Of a DNA stretch of 53,564 bases, positions 41,770-49,072 are shown in pieces. A model generated the notes under the pieces. The model was not told the DNA's origin. It saw only the letters and a program-made list of their open reading frames with translations, and made no database searches. Every line of letters begins with the position of its first letter. Position 1 is the stretch's first letter. The stretch is from Lachnospiraceae bacterium. GTDB taxonomy: Bacteria; Bacillota; Clostridia; Lachnospirales; Lachnospiraceae. The DNA lies in the NCBI GenBank assembly GCA_028689585.1, contig JAQVCW010000025.1, positions 1 through 53,564 of the forward strand, read 5' to 3'. Both the position numbers and the translations under genes were made by a program.

Positions 41770-42734
41770 CAGTGCTTGGCCACCTATTCAACATCATCAT
41801 TTTTGTATCCTTTGTGGGCAGTGTTTTTTCTGTGCTGACTCTTTTGGCAAAAAAGATGTTACACATTGCACTGCCGCTTTGGTTTTGTGTGTGCGGGATT
41901 ATTTTTTATCTTTTTCCGCTGATCATGCCCACCCTGTACATTGTCCCGCCGGAGGAAACCTCGTGGGTACACGGCTATCAAGTGGCCTGTGTTATATGGA
42001 TAGCCGGGGCTGCTCTTTTCAGTGCATATTATGTAATCAAAACCAAATTGGCTTGTCACGCTCTAAAGAAATACTGCATTTGTGAAGAGGAGCGGATTAA
42101 CCATATTTATGCTCATTGCATTGCGGCATTACAATTGCCAAAAACACCCGGGCTATACTTTGGTACATTAAAAGAGCCTGCATGTGTCATAATGACTTTG
42201 CGCCCTGCCATTATCCTGAGCGAAGCCATCGTAAAACAGCTCACAGAGCAGGAACTTGAAATTGTACTTTGTCATGAGCTTGCACACATCAAACAACTGC
42301 ATCATGTCTGGCAATGTGTATTTCACTTTGCCGGTATTCTTCATTGGTTTAACCCATTTGTCTGGATCGCGAAGAATAATTTTGCGCTGCAATGTGAAAT
42401 GGACTGCGATAATAAAGTGTTGTCCCTGCTGAAGGATAAGGTATCGGGAAGCATATATGCAGCGGCAATGCTGCATTTGATGGAGTTGTCCTCCACACAA
42501 TACAATCATCATGGGAACAGCATGGAAGCCCTTGGCTTTATTCTCGCCAAACAGCGCATAGGTTTTATTCTAAACGCACCCTCGAAAATTCGAATGGCTG
42601 CCGGCAAGGTATTACTCGTACTTTTTATTGCACTGACGGTGCTGCTTTCTGCTTATGCAAGCCGCACTCATTTCTATCCATATCCGGCTAACAGCCGAAG
42701 CATTGAATACAGTGCACCTGTTATTGAGCAGTAG
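41766..42734 (+). CDS. M56 family membrane metallopeptidase (BlaR1-like, no sensor domain)
   Basis: The 322-residue protein has four or five predicted helices (about 5-25, 35-55, 80-100, 185-205, 275-295) and the zinc protease motif CHELAHIKQLHH near residue 175, with the downstream EMDCDNKVL glutamate motif. BlaR1 proteins sense antibiotics through a C-terminal penicillin-binding domain; here only about 30 residues follow the last helix, so that sensor is missing. It probably cleaves or triggers cleavage of the BlaI-like repressor after a different stimulus. It overlaps blaI by 4 bp. Confidence 0.88.
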   Translation: MTVLGHLFNIIIFVSFVGSVFSVLTLLAKKMLHIALPLWFCVCGIIFYLFPLIMPTLYIVPPEETSWVHGYQVACVIWIAGAALFSAYYVIKTKLACHALKKYCICEEERINHIYAHCIAALQLPKTPGLYFGTLKEPACVIMTLRPAIILSEAIVKQLTEQELEIVLCHELAHIKQLHHVWQCVFHFAGILHWFNPFVWIAKNNFALQCEMDCDNKVLSLLKDKVSGSIYAAAMLHLMELSSTQYNHHGNSMEALGFILAKQRIGFILNAPSKIRMAAGKVLLVLFIALTVLLSAYASRTHFYPYPANSRSIEYSAPVIEQ

Positions 42735-42750
42735 TTTTTTTATTTAATAG

Positions 42751-42766
42751 AACTACATTTGTAGTT
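42751..42766. promoter_or_regulatory. BlaI-type operator before the ABC exporter
   Basis: AACTACATTTGTAGTT is a perfect inverted repeat (AACTACA-TT-TGTAGTT) matching the BlaI/MecI operator pattern TACTACATATGTAGTA. It lies 15 bp upstream of the ABC ATPase start codon, just before its ribosome binding site, and would control the three exporter genes. Confidence 0.8.
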
Positions 42767-42781
42767 ATTTGGAGGTAAACT

Positions 42782-43657
42782 ATGTATAATATTGAAATTG
42801 AAAACCTGACAAAGCGTTATAAAAATTGTGTTGCTGCGCTTGATCATGTCAGCCTTATGGTGGGCAGCGGTGTATACGGCCTGCTCGGTCATAACGGAGC
42901 CGGAAAGACAACGCTGATGAAAGCCCTGGTGACGGTTTTGGAGCCTTCCGGCGGCAGCATCCGGGTTTGCGGCTTTGACACAAAAAAACAGGGTAATGAT
43001 GTTCGAAAGCTCATCGGCTATCTGCCGCAGGAGCTTGCCATGTACCCCTCCCTGACTGCATTTGATTTTGTCAGCTACATGGCAGAGCTAAAGGGTATCT
43101 ATCATAAAAATGCAGTGTATGCCGCTTTAGAACAAGTTGAAATGCTGGAATTTGCAAAACGAAAAATCGGTCAGTTGTCGGGGGGAATGAAGCGGCGTAT
43201 CGGAATAGCACAGGCATTGGTAGGCAGCCCTCAAGTCCTTGTTGTCGATGAACCGACCGCAGGACTTGACCCCGAGGAGCGTGTACGGTTTCGTGGAGTG
43301 CTTTCTCGTTTTGCAAAGGACGGTAAGACGGTGATCCTCTCCACGCATATTGTGGAAGATGTCTACCAGGCGTGCGAAGAGCTTGCGGTTTTGCGAAAAG
43401 GCGGTTTGCTCTATACCGGCACTTCCGCCGGACTCATGAAACAAGTGGAGGGCAAAATCAAATCCATAAAATTGGAATATGAAGAAGATTTGGTTGATTT
43501 GCAGAAAAAGGCGGTTGTCATTTCTACCACCTATGAAAGCGCCGGACTGACTGCCCGAATTATGGATGAAAATATGGTTTTCACAGAGGCGGAACCTGTT
43601 CCCGCAACTCTGGAGGATGCGTATGTCTATTTTATGGGAGGGAAAGCTCATGCGTAA
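42782..43657 (+). CDS. ABC transporter ATP-binding protein
   Basis: The 291-residue ATPase has Walker A GHNGAGKTT (about residue 37), Q-loop LPQEL, signature QLSGGMKRRIGIAQAL, Walker B VLVVDEPTAGLD and H-loop ILSTHIVEDVY. The C-terminal 80 residues form an accessory domain. It resembles ATPases of exporters for bacteriocin- or lantibiotic-type peptides and of multi-drug ABC-2 systems. GGAGGTAAACT precedes the ATG. It forms an operon with two permease genes and lies under the BlaI-type operator. Confidence 0.92.
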   Translation: MYNIEIENLTKRYKNCVAALDHVSLMVGSGVYGLLGHNGAGKTTLMKALVTVLEPSGGSIRVCGFDTKKQGNDVRKLIGYLPQELAMYPSLTAFDFVSYMAELKGIYHKNAVYAALEQVEMLEFAKRKIGQLSGGMKRRIGIAQALVGSPQVLVVDEPTAGLDPEERVRFRGVLSRFAKDGKTVILSTHIVEDVYQACEELAVLRKGGLLYTGTSAGLMKQVEGKIKSIKLEYEEDLVDLQKKAVVISTTYESAGLTARIMDENMVFTEAEPVPATLEDAYVYFMGGKAHA

Positions 43658-44414
43658 GTGTTTATCCATCATTTTTTATGAATACAAAATGCAGATGAAA
43701 CGGTTTGCAACCTGGGGCGTGTTTATCCTTGTTATGGTAATTGTGCTGATAGATAATTTTCCATCTGCAAAAAATCTTAACCGCCTGGAATTTCTGACGG
43801 AACCCGCTTATTTTCTCTATCGAACAATGAGCCTTGACGGTTTGGTTCTGGTCTTTGCTCTGCTGTTCTTACTGTCAGGCCGTTTTCCGCTTGACAAAAA
43901 AACAGGCGTAAAGCCTTTAATTATGGCAAGTCCGATAACAAAGGGGCAATATGTAATCGGAAAGCTGCTGGGTGGATTTTGCTATACCTTTACCATGCTT
44001 TTTCTGCTGCTCACCGTCAATGTTTTGATTTACCTTGTGGCGGCTTCCTTTAAAATCTCCATCCTGAGCTGTATTGCTGCGCTTCTCAAAACACTAATGA
44101 TAAGTGTTCTTCCAGTCAGTATTTTTGTCGGGTTTGTCACTGTGGCTTTGCCGGCAATAATGGATGTGCGGCTATTCTATCTGATCGCATCCACGTTATT
44201 CATTGTGAATGCTGCCACTGCCGTTTCTGCTGAAGCGATGCCATTTTACTTTATTACATCCGGCGATTTGATAAAGCTAATCTGGCAGCATCCAAAATGG
44301 CCTTTTACAAATATGGGCAGTATACAAGCCAATCTAATCTTTCTTCTGGGGTGTGGGCTATTGTCGTGGTCATTGCTGCTGCTCAGCCCCAAATTTTGGA
44401 GGGCAGACGAATGA
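43650..44414 (+). CDS. ABC-2 type permease subunit 1
   Basis: The 254-residue protein has six predicted membrane helices and the N-terminal MRKCLSIIFYEYKMQMKRFATW cytoplasmic helix of ABC-2 permeases. The ATG is preceded by GGGAGGGAAAGCTC and overlaps the ATPase stop codon; a longer open frame from 43566 would run inside the ATPase gene and is rejected. It forms a heteromeric channel with the next gene. The SPITKGQYVIGKLLGGF segment matches the 'SPxxrxxyvlgK' loop of this family. The substrate is unknown. Confidence 0.85.
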   Translation: MRKCLSIIFYEYKMQMKRFATWGVFILVMVIVLIDNFPSAKNLNRLEFLTEPAYFLYRTMSLDGLVLVFALLFLLSGRFPLDKKTGVKPLIMASPITKGQYVIGKLLGGFCYTFTMLFLLLTVNVLIYLVAASFKISILSCIAALLKTLMISVLPVSIFVGFVTVALPAIMDVRLFYLIASTLFIVNAATAVSAEAMPFYFITSGDLIKLIWQHPKWPFTNMGSIQANLIFLLGCGLLSWSLLLLSPKFWRADE

Positions 44415-45043
44415 ATTGCATAAAAAGTGAATTTAAAATTGTTGGAATAAATCTCATCCTGGTATCAGCCGCCGTTGTTGCCCTCTTTACGCTGCTCGCC
44501 GTGTTCGGTGGTGATTTGCTTCACCTGAGCAGTCTTGGATTTGAAGTGATTTTCCCTTTCTTTGCAGCAATCGCTGTGGGCGAATGGGGAAAAACAAGAG
44601 CAGACAGCAATTATGATGTGATTTCAGCGCAGAGCAAATCGCTGTTTTCATGGGTCTTTTTTAGATTTTTTATCGTATTTGCCACAGTCAGCCTTTTTGC
44701 CCTGATCTCTATGGTGATTGTCCATGCCGTACGAAACGAAATGCCCTTGTGGGAAATCATGTGTATCTACTTCCCGCCCGCATTTCTTCTTGCAAGCCTA
44801 AGTGCATTATTTAATATCTGTTATAAACAAGAGCATATTTCCACTCTGATTTGCGGCGTAATATGGCTGCTCACAATGATAACCAAAGGTCTGCTGCGCT
44901 TTCCTCTTGCGGCATATCTGTACTTATTTGTTCGATATGCAGGCATACAGAATGGTGTTTGGTTTGTGAACAAAGTGGTCTTAATGGTGATCAGCCTTTT
45001 CCTCTGGGGCATTATTTATATTATTTGCAGAAGAGAACATTAA
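44411..45043 (+). CDS. ABC-2 type permease subunit 2
   Basis: The 210-residue protein has six hydrophobic segments and no soluble domain. It starts at ATG 44411, overlapping the stop codon of the first permease (ATGA) and preceded by GGAGGGCAGACGA; the longer open frame from 44297 lies inside that gene. Size and position suggest the second half of a heterodimeric channel. No family signature beyond a general ABC-2 permease pattern is visible. Confidence 0.75.
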   Translation: MNCIKSEFKIVGINLILVSAAVVALFTLLAVFGGDLLHLSSLGFEVIFPFFAAIAVGEWGKTRADSNYDVISAQSKSLFSWVFFRFFIVFATVSLFALISMVIVHAVRNEMPLWEIMCIYFPPAFLLASLSALFNICYKQEHISTLICGVIWLLTMITKGLLRFPLAAYLYLFVRYAGIQNGVWFVNKVVLMVISLFLWGIIYIICRREH

Positions 45044-45050
45044 GAACGGT

Positions 45051-45236
45051 TTACCACCCCATGTTATGAAGCCACTCAGCAACCGCACTTTCTCGTTTTT
45101 GCTCATTCCCCGCCGCCCATTTACCAAGTGGCAATTCGCCATTCAGCTTTCCATCTAAAAGATACAGGATCCGATCGCAACGGCTTGCGACTCTGCTGTC
45201 CTTCTGCACTGCTTCTGCTGTATAAAAACGCTTCAT
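45051..45236 (-). pseudogene. C-terminal remnant of an ABC transporter ATPase
   Basis: The 61-residue frame contains DSRVASRCDRILYLLDGKLNGE followed by LGKW and ends AEWLHNMGW. This is the sequence found after the H-loop of ABC ATPases of the bacitracin/lantibiotic export type (VASRCDRILYLLDG, ending WLxxMGW). Everything upstream, including Walker A, signature and Walker B, is absent, so this is about the last fifth of a lost gene. It is convergent with the exporter operon and ends 7 bp from it. A short functional peptide is unlikely. Confidence 0.7.
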
Positions 45237-45261
45237 AAAACCACCTCTTTTACAAAAAATA

Positions 45262-45295
45262 GCAGGGCATCTCCTGTTTTAAGGACATACCCTGC
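45262..45295 (-). terminator. Rho-independent terminator after the VbhA-like/membrane operon
   Basis: GCAGGG pairs with CCCTGC, and an inner TCCT pairs with AGGA, around a short loop. On the minus strand the stem is followed by TATTTTTT, and it lies 44 bp after the small membrane protein gene. Confidence 0.7.
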
Positions 45296-45338
45296 GGGTT
45301 ATCTTATCATTTTGTTGTCTTAACTTTGAATCATTTGC

Positions 45339-45581
45339 TTACGCTTTCTCATTACTGGTACTAAAATATTCGACTGCTATCCGGATGAATTTTATCATCA
45401 AAGGAATATACGAAATTATAAACACAGTCAGAGCAATTAGAAACGGATATTTCTTTTTACCCTTTGGCACCATCAGACCTATCATTATCCCAACAGCACA
45501 TAGACAGAACTTCACCAGCGCCAAATTTTTCCAGTCACTTTCTTTTAAATACTGATCAGCACATACAAACAGTTTTTTCAT
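45339..45581 (-). CDS. Small conserved membrane protein, 80 aa
   Basis: The 80-residue product has two predicted helices (about 22-40 and 45-68) and begins MKKLFVCADQYLKESDWKNLALVKFCLCAVG. Near-identical small proteins occur in Lachnospiraceae and are sometimes labelled 'permease of phosphate ABC transporter', a name without evidence behind it. It follows a VbhA-like gene after 13 bp (TAGGAGATAGAAAGCC ATG), so the two are co-transcribed. Function is unknown. Confidence 0.75.
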   Translation of the reverse strand: MKKLFVCADQYLKESDWKNLALVKFCLCAVGIMIGLMVPKGKKKYPFLIALTVFIISYIPLMIKFIRIAVEYFSTSNEKA

Positions 45582-45594
45582 GGCTTTCTATCTC

Positions 45595-45765
45595 CTACTG
45601 TTTCATTTTATATTTACGGTCAAGTGCCTTTTTTACTTCTTCCATAGAAATCTCGCCCCGTTTTTCCTTTTTGATTAGTTCCTGCATTTCTGGGGTCGGC
45701 TCCAGACCATCCACCTTAATCATTCCAAGTGCATAATCCCATTTTTTATCTGCTTTTACCAACAT
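45595..45765 (-). CDS. VbhA-like antitoxin-domain protein, 56 aa
   Basis: The 56-residue frame reads MLVKADKKWDYALGMIKVDG, then LEPTPEMQELIKKEKRGEISMEEVKKALDRKY and a short basic end. The pattern (LGMIKVDGLEP...IKKEKRGEIS.EE) matches the antitoxin VbhA-like family. In Bartonella VbhA inhibits the Fic-domain toxin VbhT. No Fic gene is next to it, so a toxin partner is either elsewhere or lost. AAAGGAG lies nine bases from the preferred ATG; another in-frame ATG at 45774 is too close. A TTGACC/TATACT promoter precedes it. Confidence 0.65.
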   Translation of the reverse strand: MLVKADKKWDYALGMIKVDGLEPTPEMQELIKKEKRGEISMEEVKKALDRKYKMKQ

Positions 45766-45801
45766 CGGAATCATCTCCTTTGCTTTTCTATCGTTGGTAT
45801 C

Positions 45802-45829
45802 AGTATAGCATAAATAACAGCACGGTCAA
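45802..45829 (-). promoter_or_regulatory. Promoter of the VbhA-like operon
   Basis: On the minus strand TTGACC (45824-45829) is 16 bp from TATACT (45802-45807), which is preceded by TGC, giving an extended -10. It lies just downstream of the DUF3795 gene end. Confidence 0.6.
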
Positions 45830-45837
45830 AACACAAG

Positions 45838-46215
45838 TCAAGTATGGCTGCCTGTTCTGATAAATTCAATCAGCTTCTCCACATCCTCAAAATCATCATA
45901 GTCCCCGTTTATCCCTTCACGATGATAAACGACTCCCGCCTTCTCGTTTGCTTCCAGGCAGTCTAAAAGCTGTTTTTCTCCATACCTTTTTGCAAACAGG
46001 TTAAACGCATATGGCTTTATCTTGCCTAATAAACCTTTCCGGCAGTCTTCGTCACACGCAAAACAATGTCCAATTCCCTTTTCTAATGAACATTTTCTGT
46101 TCTCACACCTGTCTTTACCCGGACATTCCCCGGAATTACAGCCTGCACAGTTTATATTTTCCGAACATATACAGCAGGCAAGTCCACATCGCGCAATCCC
46201 AAATTCTCTTTTCAT
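45838..46215 (-). CDS. DUF3795 Cys-rich protein
   Basis: The 125-residue protein has 14 Cys in its first 70 residues, in the DUF3795 pattern ARCGLACCICSENINCAGCNSGEC and CENRKCSLEKGIGHCFACDEDC, which suggests zinc or iron-sulfur binding. The rest is an alpha/beta tail. The biochemical role is unknown. The frame extends upstream to 46326, but TGGAGGAAATAAA before ATG 46215 sets the start. It is a paralogue of the next gene upstream. Confidence 0.85.
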   Translation of the reverse strand: MKREFGIARCGLACCICSENINCAGCNSGECPGKDRCENRKCSLEKGIGHCFACDEDCRKGLLGKIKPYAFNLFAKRYGEKQLLDCLEANEKAGVVYHREGINGDYDDFEDVEKLIEFIRTGSHT

Positions 46216-46307
46216 TTTATTTCCTCCATATATTCTTTTAAATTGTTCATCTGCATAGAGTGGCCGGCTGCATTTTCTCCCCTTGTTTTTGTTGGGTTTT
46301 CTCCTTA

Positions 46308-46727
46308 TCAGCTCTTCCGCTGGCACTCACTGCACTCTGCATCATGAATTGAGATAATTCCTCCACATTCCGGGCAGGTATATTTTTCTTTTTGCTGCGC
46401 CAGAAACACAGCCATTCCCTGTTCTTTTACCATTTTGCTATTTCCCATCAGGCTGGCATGATAGCGGGTATTATAGCTTTTTTCCAACCGTTTTATCTGC
46501 TTACAGGGATATTCACGACATTCAAAGCAATATGTAATCTGCCGCTGTGCCACACAGTCCTTTATCCGGCACCTCCTGCAATGCTCCGGTTTTCCCTGGT
46601 CACTTTTCAGGCAGCCTGCGCATGGCTTTTTATGATAGCAATGTTTATAGCAGACCAGACAGTTCATCCCACAGGGAGCAAACATGGCCGGTTCTATTTT
46701 TTCTGGCATCTTCATCTTCATCTTCAT
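46308..46727 (-). CDS. DUF3795 Cys-rich protein with zinc-ribbon tail
   Basis: The 139-residue protein has a DUF3795 core (FAPCGMNCLVCYKHCYHKKPC, AGCLKSDQG, CRRCRIKDC, CFECREYPC) and a C-terminal zinc ribbon (CPECGGIISIHDAECSEC). Its N-terminus reads MKMKMKMPEK, because four in-frame ATG codons lie in an ATGAAG tandem repeat. AGGAG is ten bases before the first ATG at 46727. It is a tandem paralogue of the downstream DUF3795 gene. Function is unknown. Confidence 0.85.
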   Translation of the reverse strand: MKMKMKMPEKIEPAMFAPCGMNCLVCYKHCYHKKPCAGCLKSDQGKPEHCRRCRIKDCVAQRQITYCFECREYPCKQIKRLEKSYNTRYHASLMGNSKMVKEQGMAVFLAQQKEKYTCPECGGIISIHDAECSECQRKS

Positions 46728-46733
46728 CTTCAA
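46707..46733 (-). repeat. Hexanucleotide repeat over the start of a DUF3795 gene
   Basis: Four ATG codons spaced six bases apart form a short ATGAAG tandem repeat, preceded by a TTGAAG. Unit gain or loss would keep the frame but shift the distance between ribosome binding site and start. Confidence 0.8.
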
Positions 46734-46773
46734 TCAGCTCCTATTGCCATTTTACCATCCCACAAAATGGCAT

Positions 46774-47379
46774 TCATTTTCTTGCTGAAAAAAATAACAC
46801 TGTACCTGTTGTATACGATTCAATGTCAGTGAATCCAGCCAATTCAAAAAATAATTGAAGTTCCTTTTGGCTGTATACCCTCACATCATCTGTTTTTGTA
46901 AATGGAAATACCACCGTGTTGGCAAGCCAACGCACCATTGGAGAAAAAAATGGTTCAGCCATAAAAACTTTTCCGTTCTTCTTCAACACCCGCATACATT
47001 CATTGGCAAAGATCTGGGGCGCTTCAAAATGATGAAATGCACAAGACACCGTTATGACATCCATACTCCCGTTTTCAAACCCCAGAGGAACGCAGGGACT
47101 CACAGCAAATGTACCGGCCGGGTATCTTTCTCTGGCGGCGGCAATCATATTTTCCGAAATATCTATGCCAAAAGCATTGACCCTCGCCTTTTTGGAAAGC
47201 ATGCCAAGCAGACTCCCATTGCCACAGGCAACATCCAGAATATTGTCTCCATCCCTGAGCACAGCCTTTTTCGTAATCTCTTCTTTATGGGGTCTTGTGT
47301 AATTGCCCTCCGGGGCAGAATCATATTCCCACGCCATCTCATTATATACTTTTTGAGACTGTTCCGTCTTTTTTCCCAC
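46774..47379 (-). CDS. Class I SAM-dependent methyltransferase
   Basis: The 201-residue protein has a Rossmann methyltransferase fold: motif I ILDVACGNGSLL near residue 47, motif II FGIDISENMI, and VITVSCAFHHF (motif post-II/III) at about 108-118. It resembles the UbiE/Methyltransf_11 group. The substrate cannot be told. It starts with GTG after GGAGGAATAGAT. Two DUF3795 genes follow on the same strand, so a shared transcript is possible, but the gap of about 40 bp contains no coupling. Confidence 0.9.
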   Translation of the reverse strand: MGKKTEQSQKVYNEMAWEYDSAPEGNYTRPHKEEITKKAVLRDGDNILDVACGNGSLLGMLSKKARVNAFGIDISENMIAAARERYPAGTFAVSPCVPLGFENGSMDVITVSCAFHHFEAPQIFANECMRVLKKNGKVFMAEPFFSPMVRWLANTVVFPFTKTDDVRVYSQKELQLFFELAGFTDIESYTTGTVLFFSARK

Positions 47380-47466
47380 ATCTATTCCTCCGAAACTCTA
47401 TTTCCTAGTGAGTTCAGTTTACTATATTTTAGATAAACCGTCCATAACAAGAATAGGCTTGTTCTT

Positions 47467-48765
47467 TTAGGGACTTTTTTTACAGCCGGCTAACAGCTTA
47501 TAGAAAAATGTAATACTGCACGCCCACACGCCCAGAATAGCCAGCAGCGGAATCTCATATACAAATGGAAGCGGAAGCAGCTTCCAGAAAAAATTCAAAA
47601 TACTGATATCCTCCGGAAATGTATAGAAATAATTCGCATAGGAACAGACTGTATTTCTCAAAATCACATTAACGATATGTATCAGAAACGTAAGCACAAG
47701 CATGGCAATACAGCACATCGGTATCACGCGAAATGTGGGTTGGAACAATCCCAGGGTAATCAGAGAAATACTGCTTACAATAATCAGAATATGGAGCAGG
47801 TAAAACAGGAAAAGGCGTGGCTCCAGCAGACTAAAATCACGAAACAGCGGATCTGGAAATACCAGTGCCATAATAGCTCCCAAGGGTACAATATACGCAC
47901 AGAAAGCCAGCAGGAAATCCTTCTTCCAATAGATTGCCACAGGTGTCAGAATCATGCCTACATAGCACAGTTGTAAAGGCAGGGCCTCCCACCAGTTGAA
48001 ATGCTCAATCTGGTATTGTATCCGGTACTGCGCAAAGCATTCCAAGATACACATCCATGTGAAAGTTGCCTCTTGTTCGCAAAGAAGCAGTGCAGCCCTG
48101 GCCGTGGCAAGCACGGCAGCATAGTCACGGATATTTCGCAGATGCATGGCATAAAGATACATTAAAAAAGGACGCAGTTCATATGAAAACCGCGAAAAAT
48201 CACATTTTTTCAGCCAGCCCGGTGTCATCTCCGGGACAGCCATGCTCACCGCTGCCATCGTCTGAGGCAATGACATCAACGCTCTGTCCCTTTCACTCTT
48301 CGCTTTCAAACTGCAGCTTTGCAAAAATCCCTGTATTTCATAATACAGCGCATAGTCCCCGGAACTGATGGTTGCCGCAGTGGCAAGGGATGCTGTCGAC
48401 AGACTCATCTCCTCCTGGTGATCTGTGTTCAGCCATACTGCCTTCGCCGGTGCCGAATCCCCTCTGCGAAATGCAAGATCTGCCGCTGCCAGTGGACGAT
48501 ACTTCTCTTCCATATATAATAGTGCTGCGTCCGGCTGCCCCTTCGGCAGGGAAGTCGCAGCCAGAAAGGGATAGGTAATCGCTTCTATTTTAGGCTGCCC
48601 CTTATTTTTACGTGGATCCATCGGTTTTATAGCATTGACGGGGATTAACCAGACTGCACCATATTTTTTCGCACCCGGCACCCTCTGTTCTGCCAAAATC
48701 CGCTGTACACTGCGAACAGATACCCCCCATTTTTCTGCTGTTTCCTGTGTTGAAATATAATCTAT
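47467..48765 (-). CDS. HTH-linked YwaF/TMEM164-like membrane protein with ATA start
   Basis: The 432-residue frame starts with a MerR-like helix-turn-helix (DYISTQETAEKWGVSVRSVQ, then LIPVNAIKPMDPRKNK). A helical middle follows, then a membrane domain of five or six helices (about 245-430) with LPLQLC, HIL and YANYFYTFP elements resembling YwaF/TMEM164 proteins. No ATG, GTG or TTG lies at the expected start; instead ATA (48763-48765) sits eight bases after GGGGGAGG. The start is either a rare ATA or a mutated ATG; a later start at 48696 would cut off most of the helix-turn-helix. Function is unknown. Confidence 0.6.
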   Translation of the reverse strand: MDYISTQETAEKWGVSVRSVQRILAEQRVPGAKKYGAVWLIPVNAIKPMDPRKNKGQPKIEAITYPFLAATSLPKGQPDAALLYMEEKYRPLAAADLAFRRGDSAPAKAVWLNTDHQEEMSLSTASLATAATISSGDYALYYEIQGFLQSCSLKAKSERDRALMSLPQTMAAVSMAVPEMTPGWLKKCDFSRFSYELRPFLMYLYAMHLRNIRDYAAVLATARAALLLCEQEATFTWMCILECFAQYRIQYQIEHFNWWEALPLQLCYVGMILTPVAIYWKKDFLLAFCAYIVPLGAIMALVFPDPLFRDFSLLEPRLFLFYLLHILIIVSSISLITLGLFQPTFRVIPMCCIAMLVLTFLIHIVNVILRNTVCSYANYFYTFPEDISILNFFWKLLPLPFVYEIPLLAILGVWACSITFFYKLLAGCKKSP

Positions 48766-49072
48766 TGCACACGCCTCCCCCGTTTTTTCATAAATTCATT
48801 ATAGTCGTTTCGGCGCATACTTTCAATATTTCATTTTTCCGTGTACGTTCCTGAATATGTACTCAGGACAATTTTAATAATATCCAAATTGTTGTCCCTC
48901 ACTTTTAACCAAATATTTATGTCTTTATCTTAATAAAAGATTTACACTCTATCCTGTTGTAAGTGCAAAATCATCTAATTTTACGGTTATATCTGCAGCT
49001 CGGATAATTGCCACAACCTAAAAACCGGCCATACGGTCCACTACGCTCTCGTAATTTCCCACCACACTCTGG
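48766..49072. other. Intergenic region, 307 bp
   Basis: I see no gene or RNA here. An interrupted inverted repeat (GGACAATTT at 48866-48874 with AAATTGTTGTCC at 48886-48897) may be a terminator or protein site. The ribosome binding site of the HTH-membrane gene lies at its left end. Confidence 0.5.

Noticed and set aside
43566-43649. N-terminal extension of the first ABC permease
   Set aside because: It would lie inside the ATPase gene; GGGAGGGAAAGCTC before ATG 43650 gives a typical ABC-2 N-terminus.
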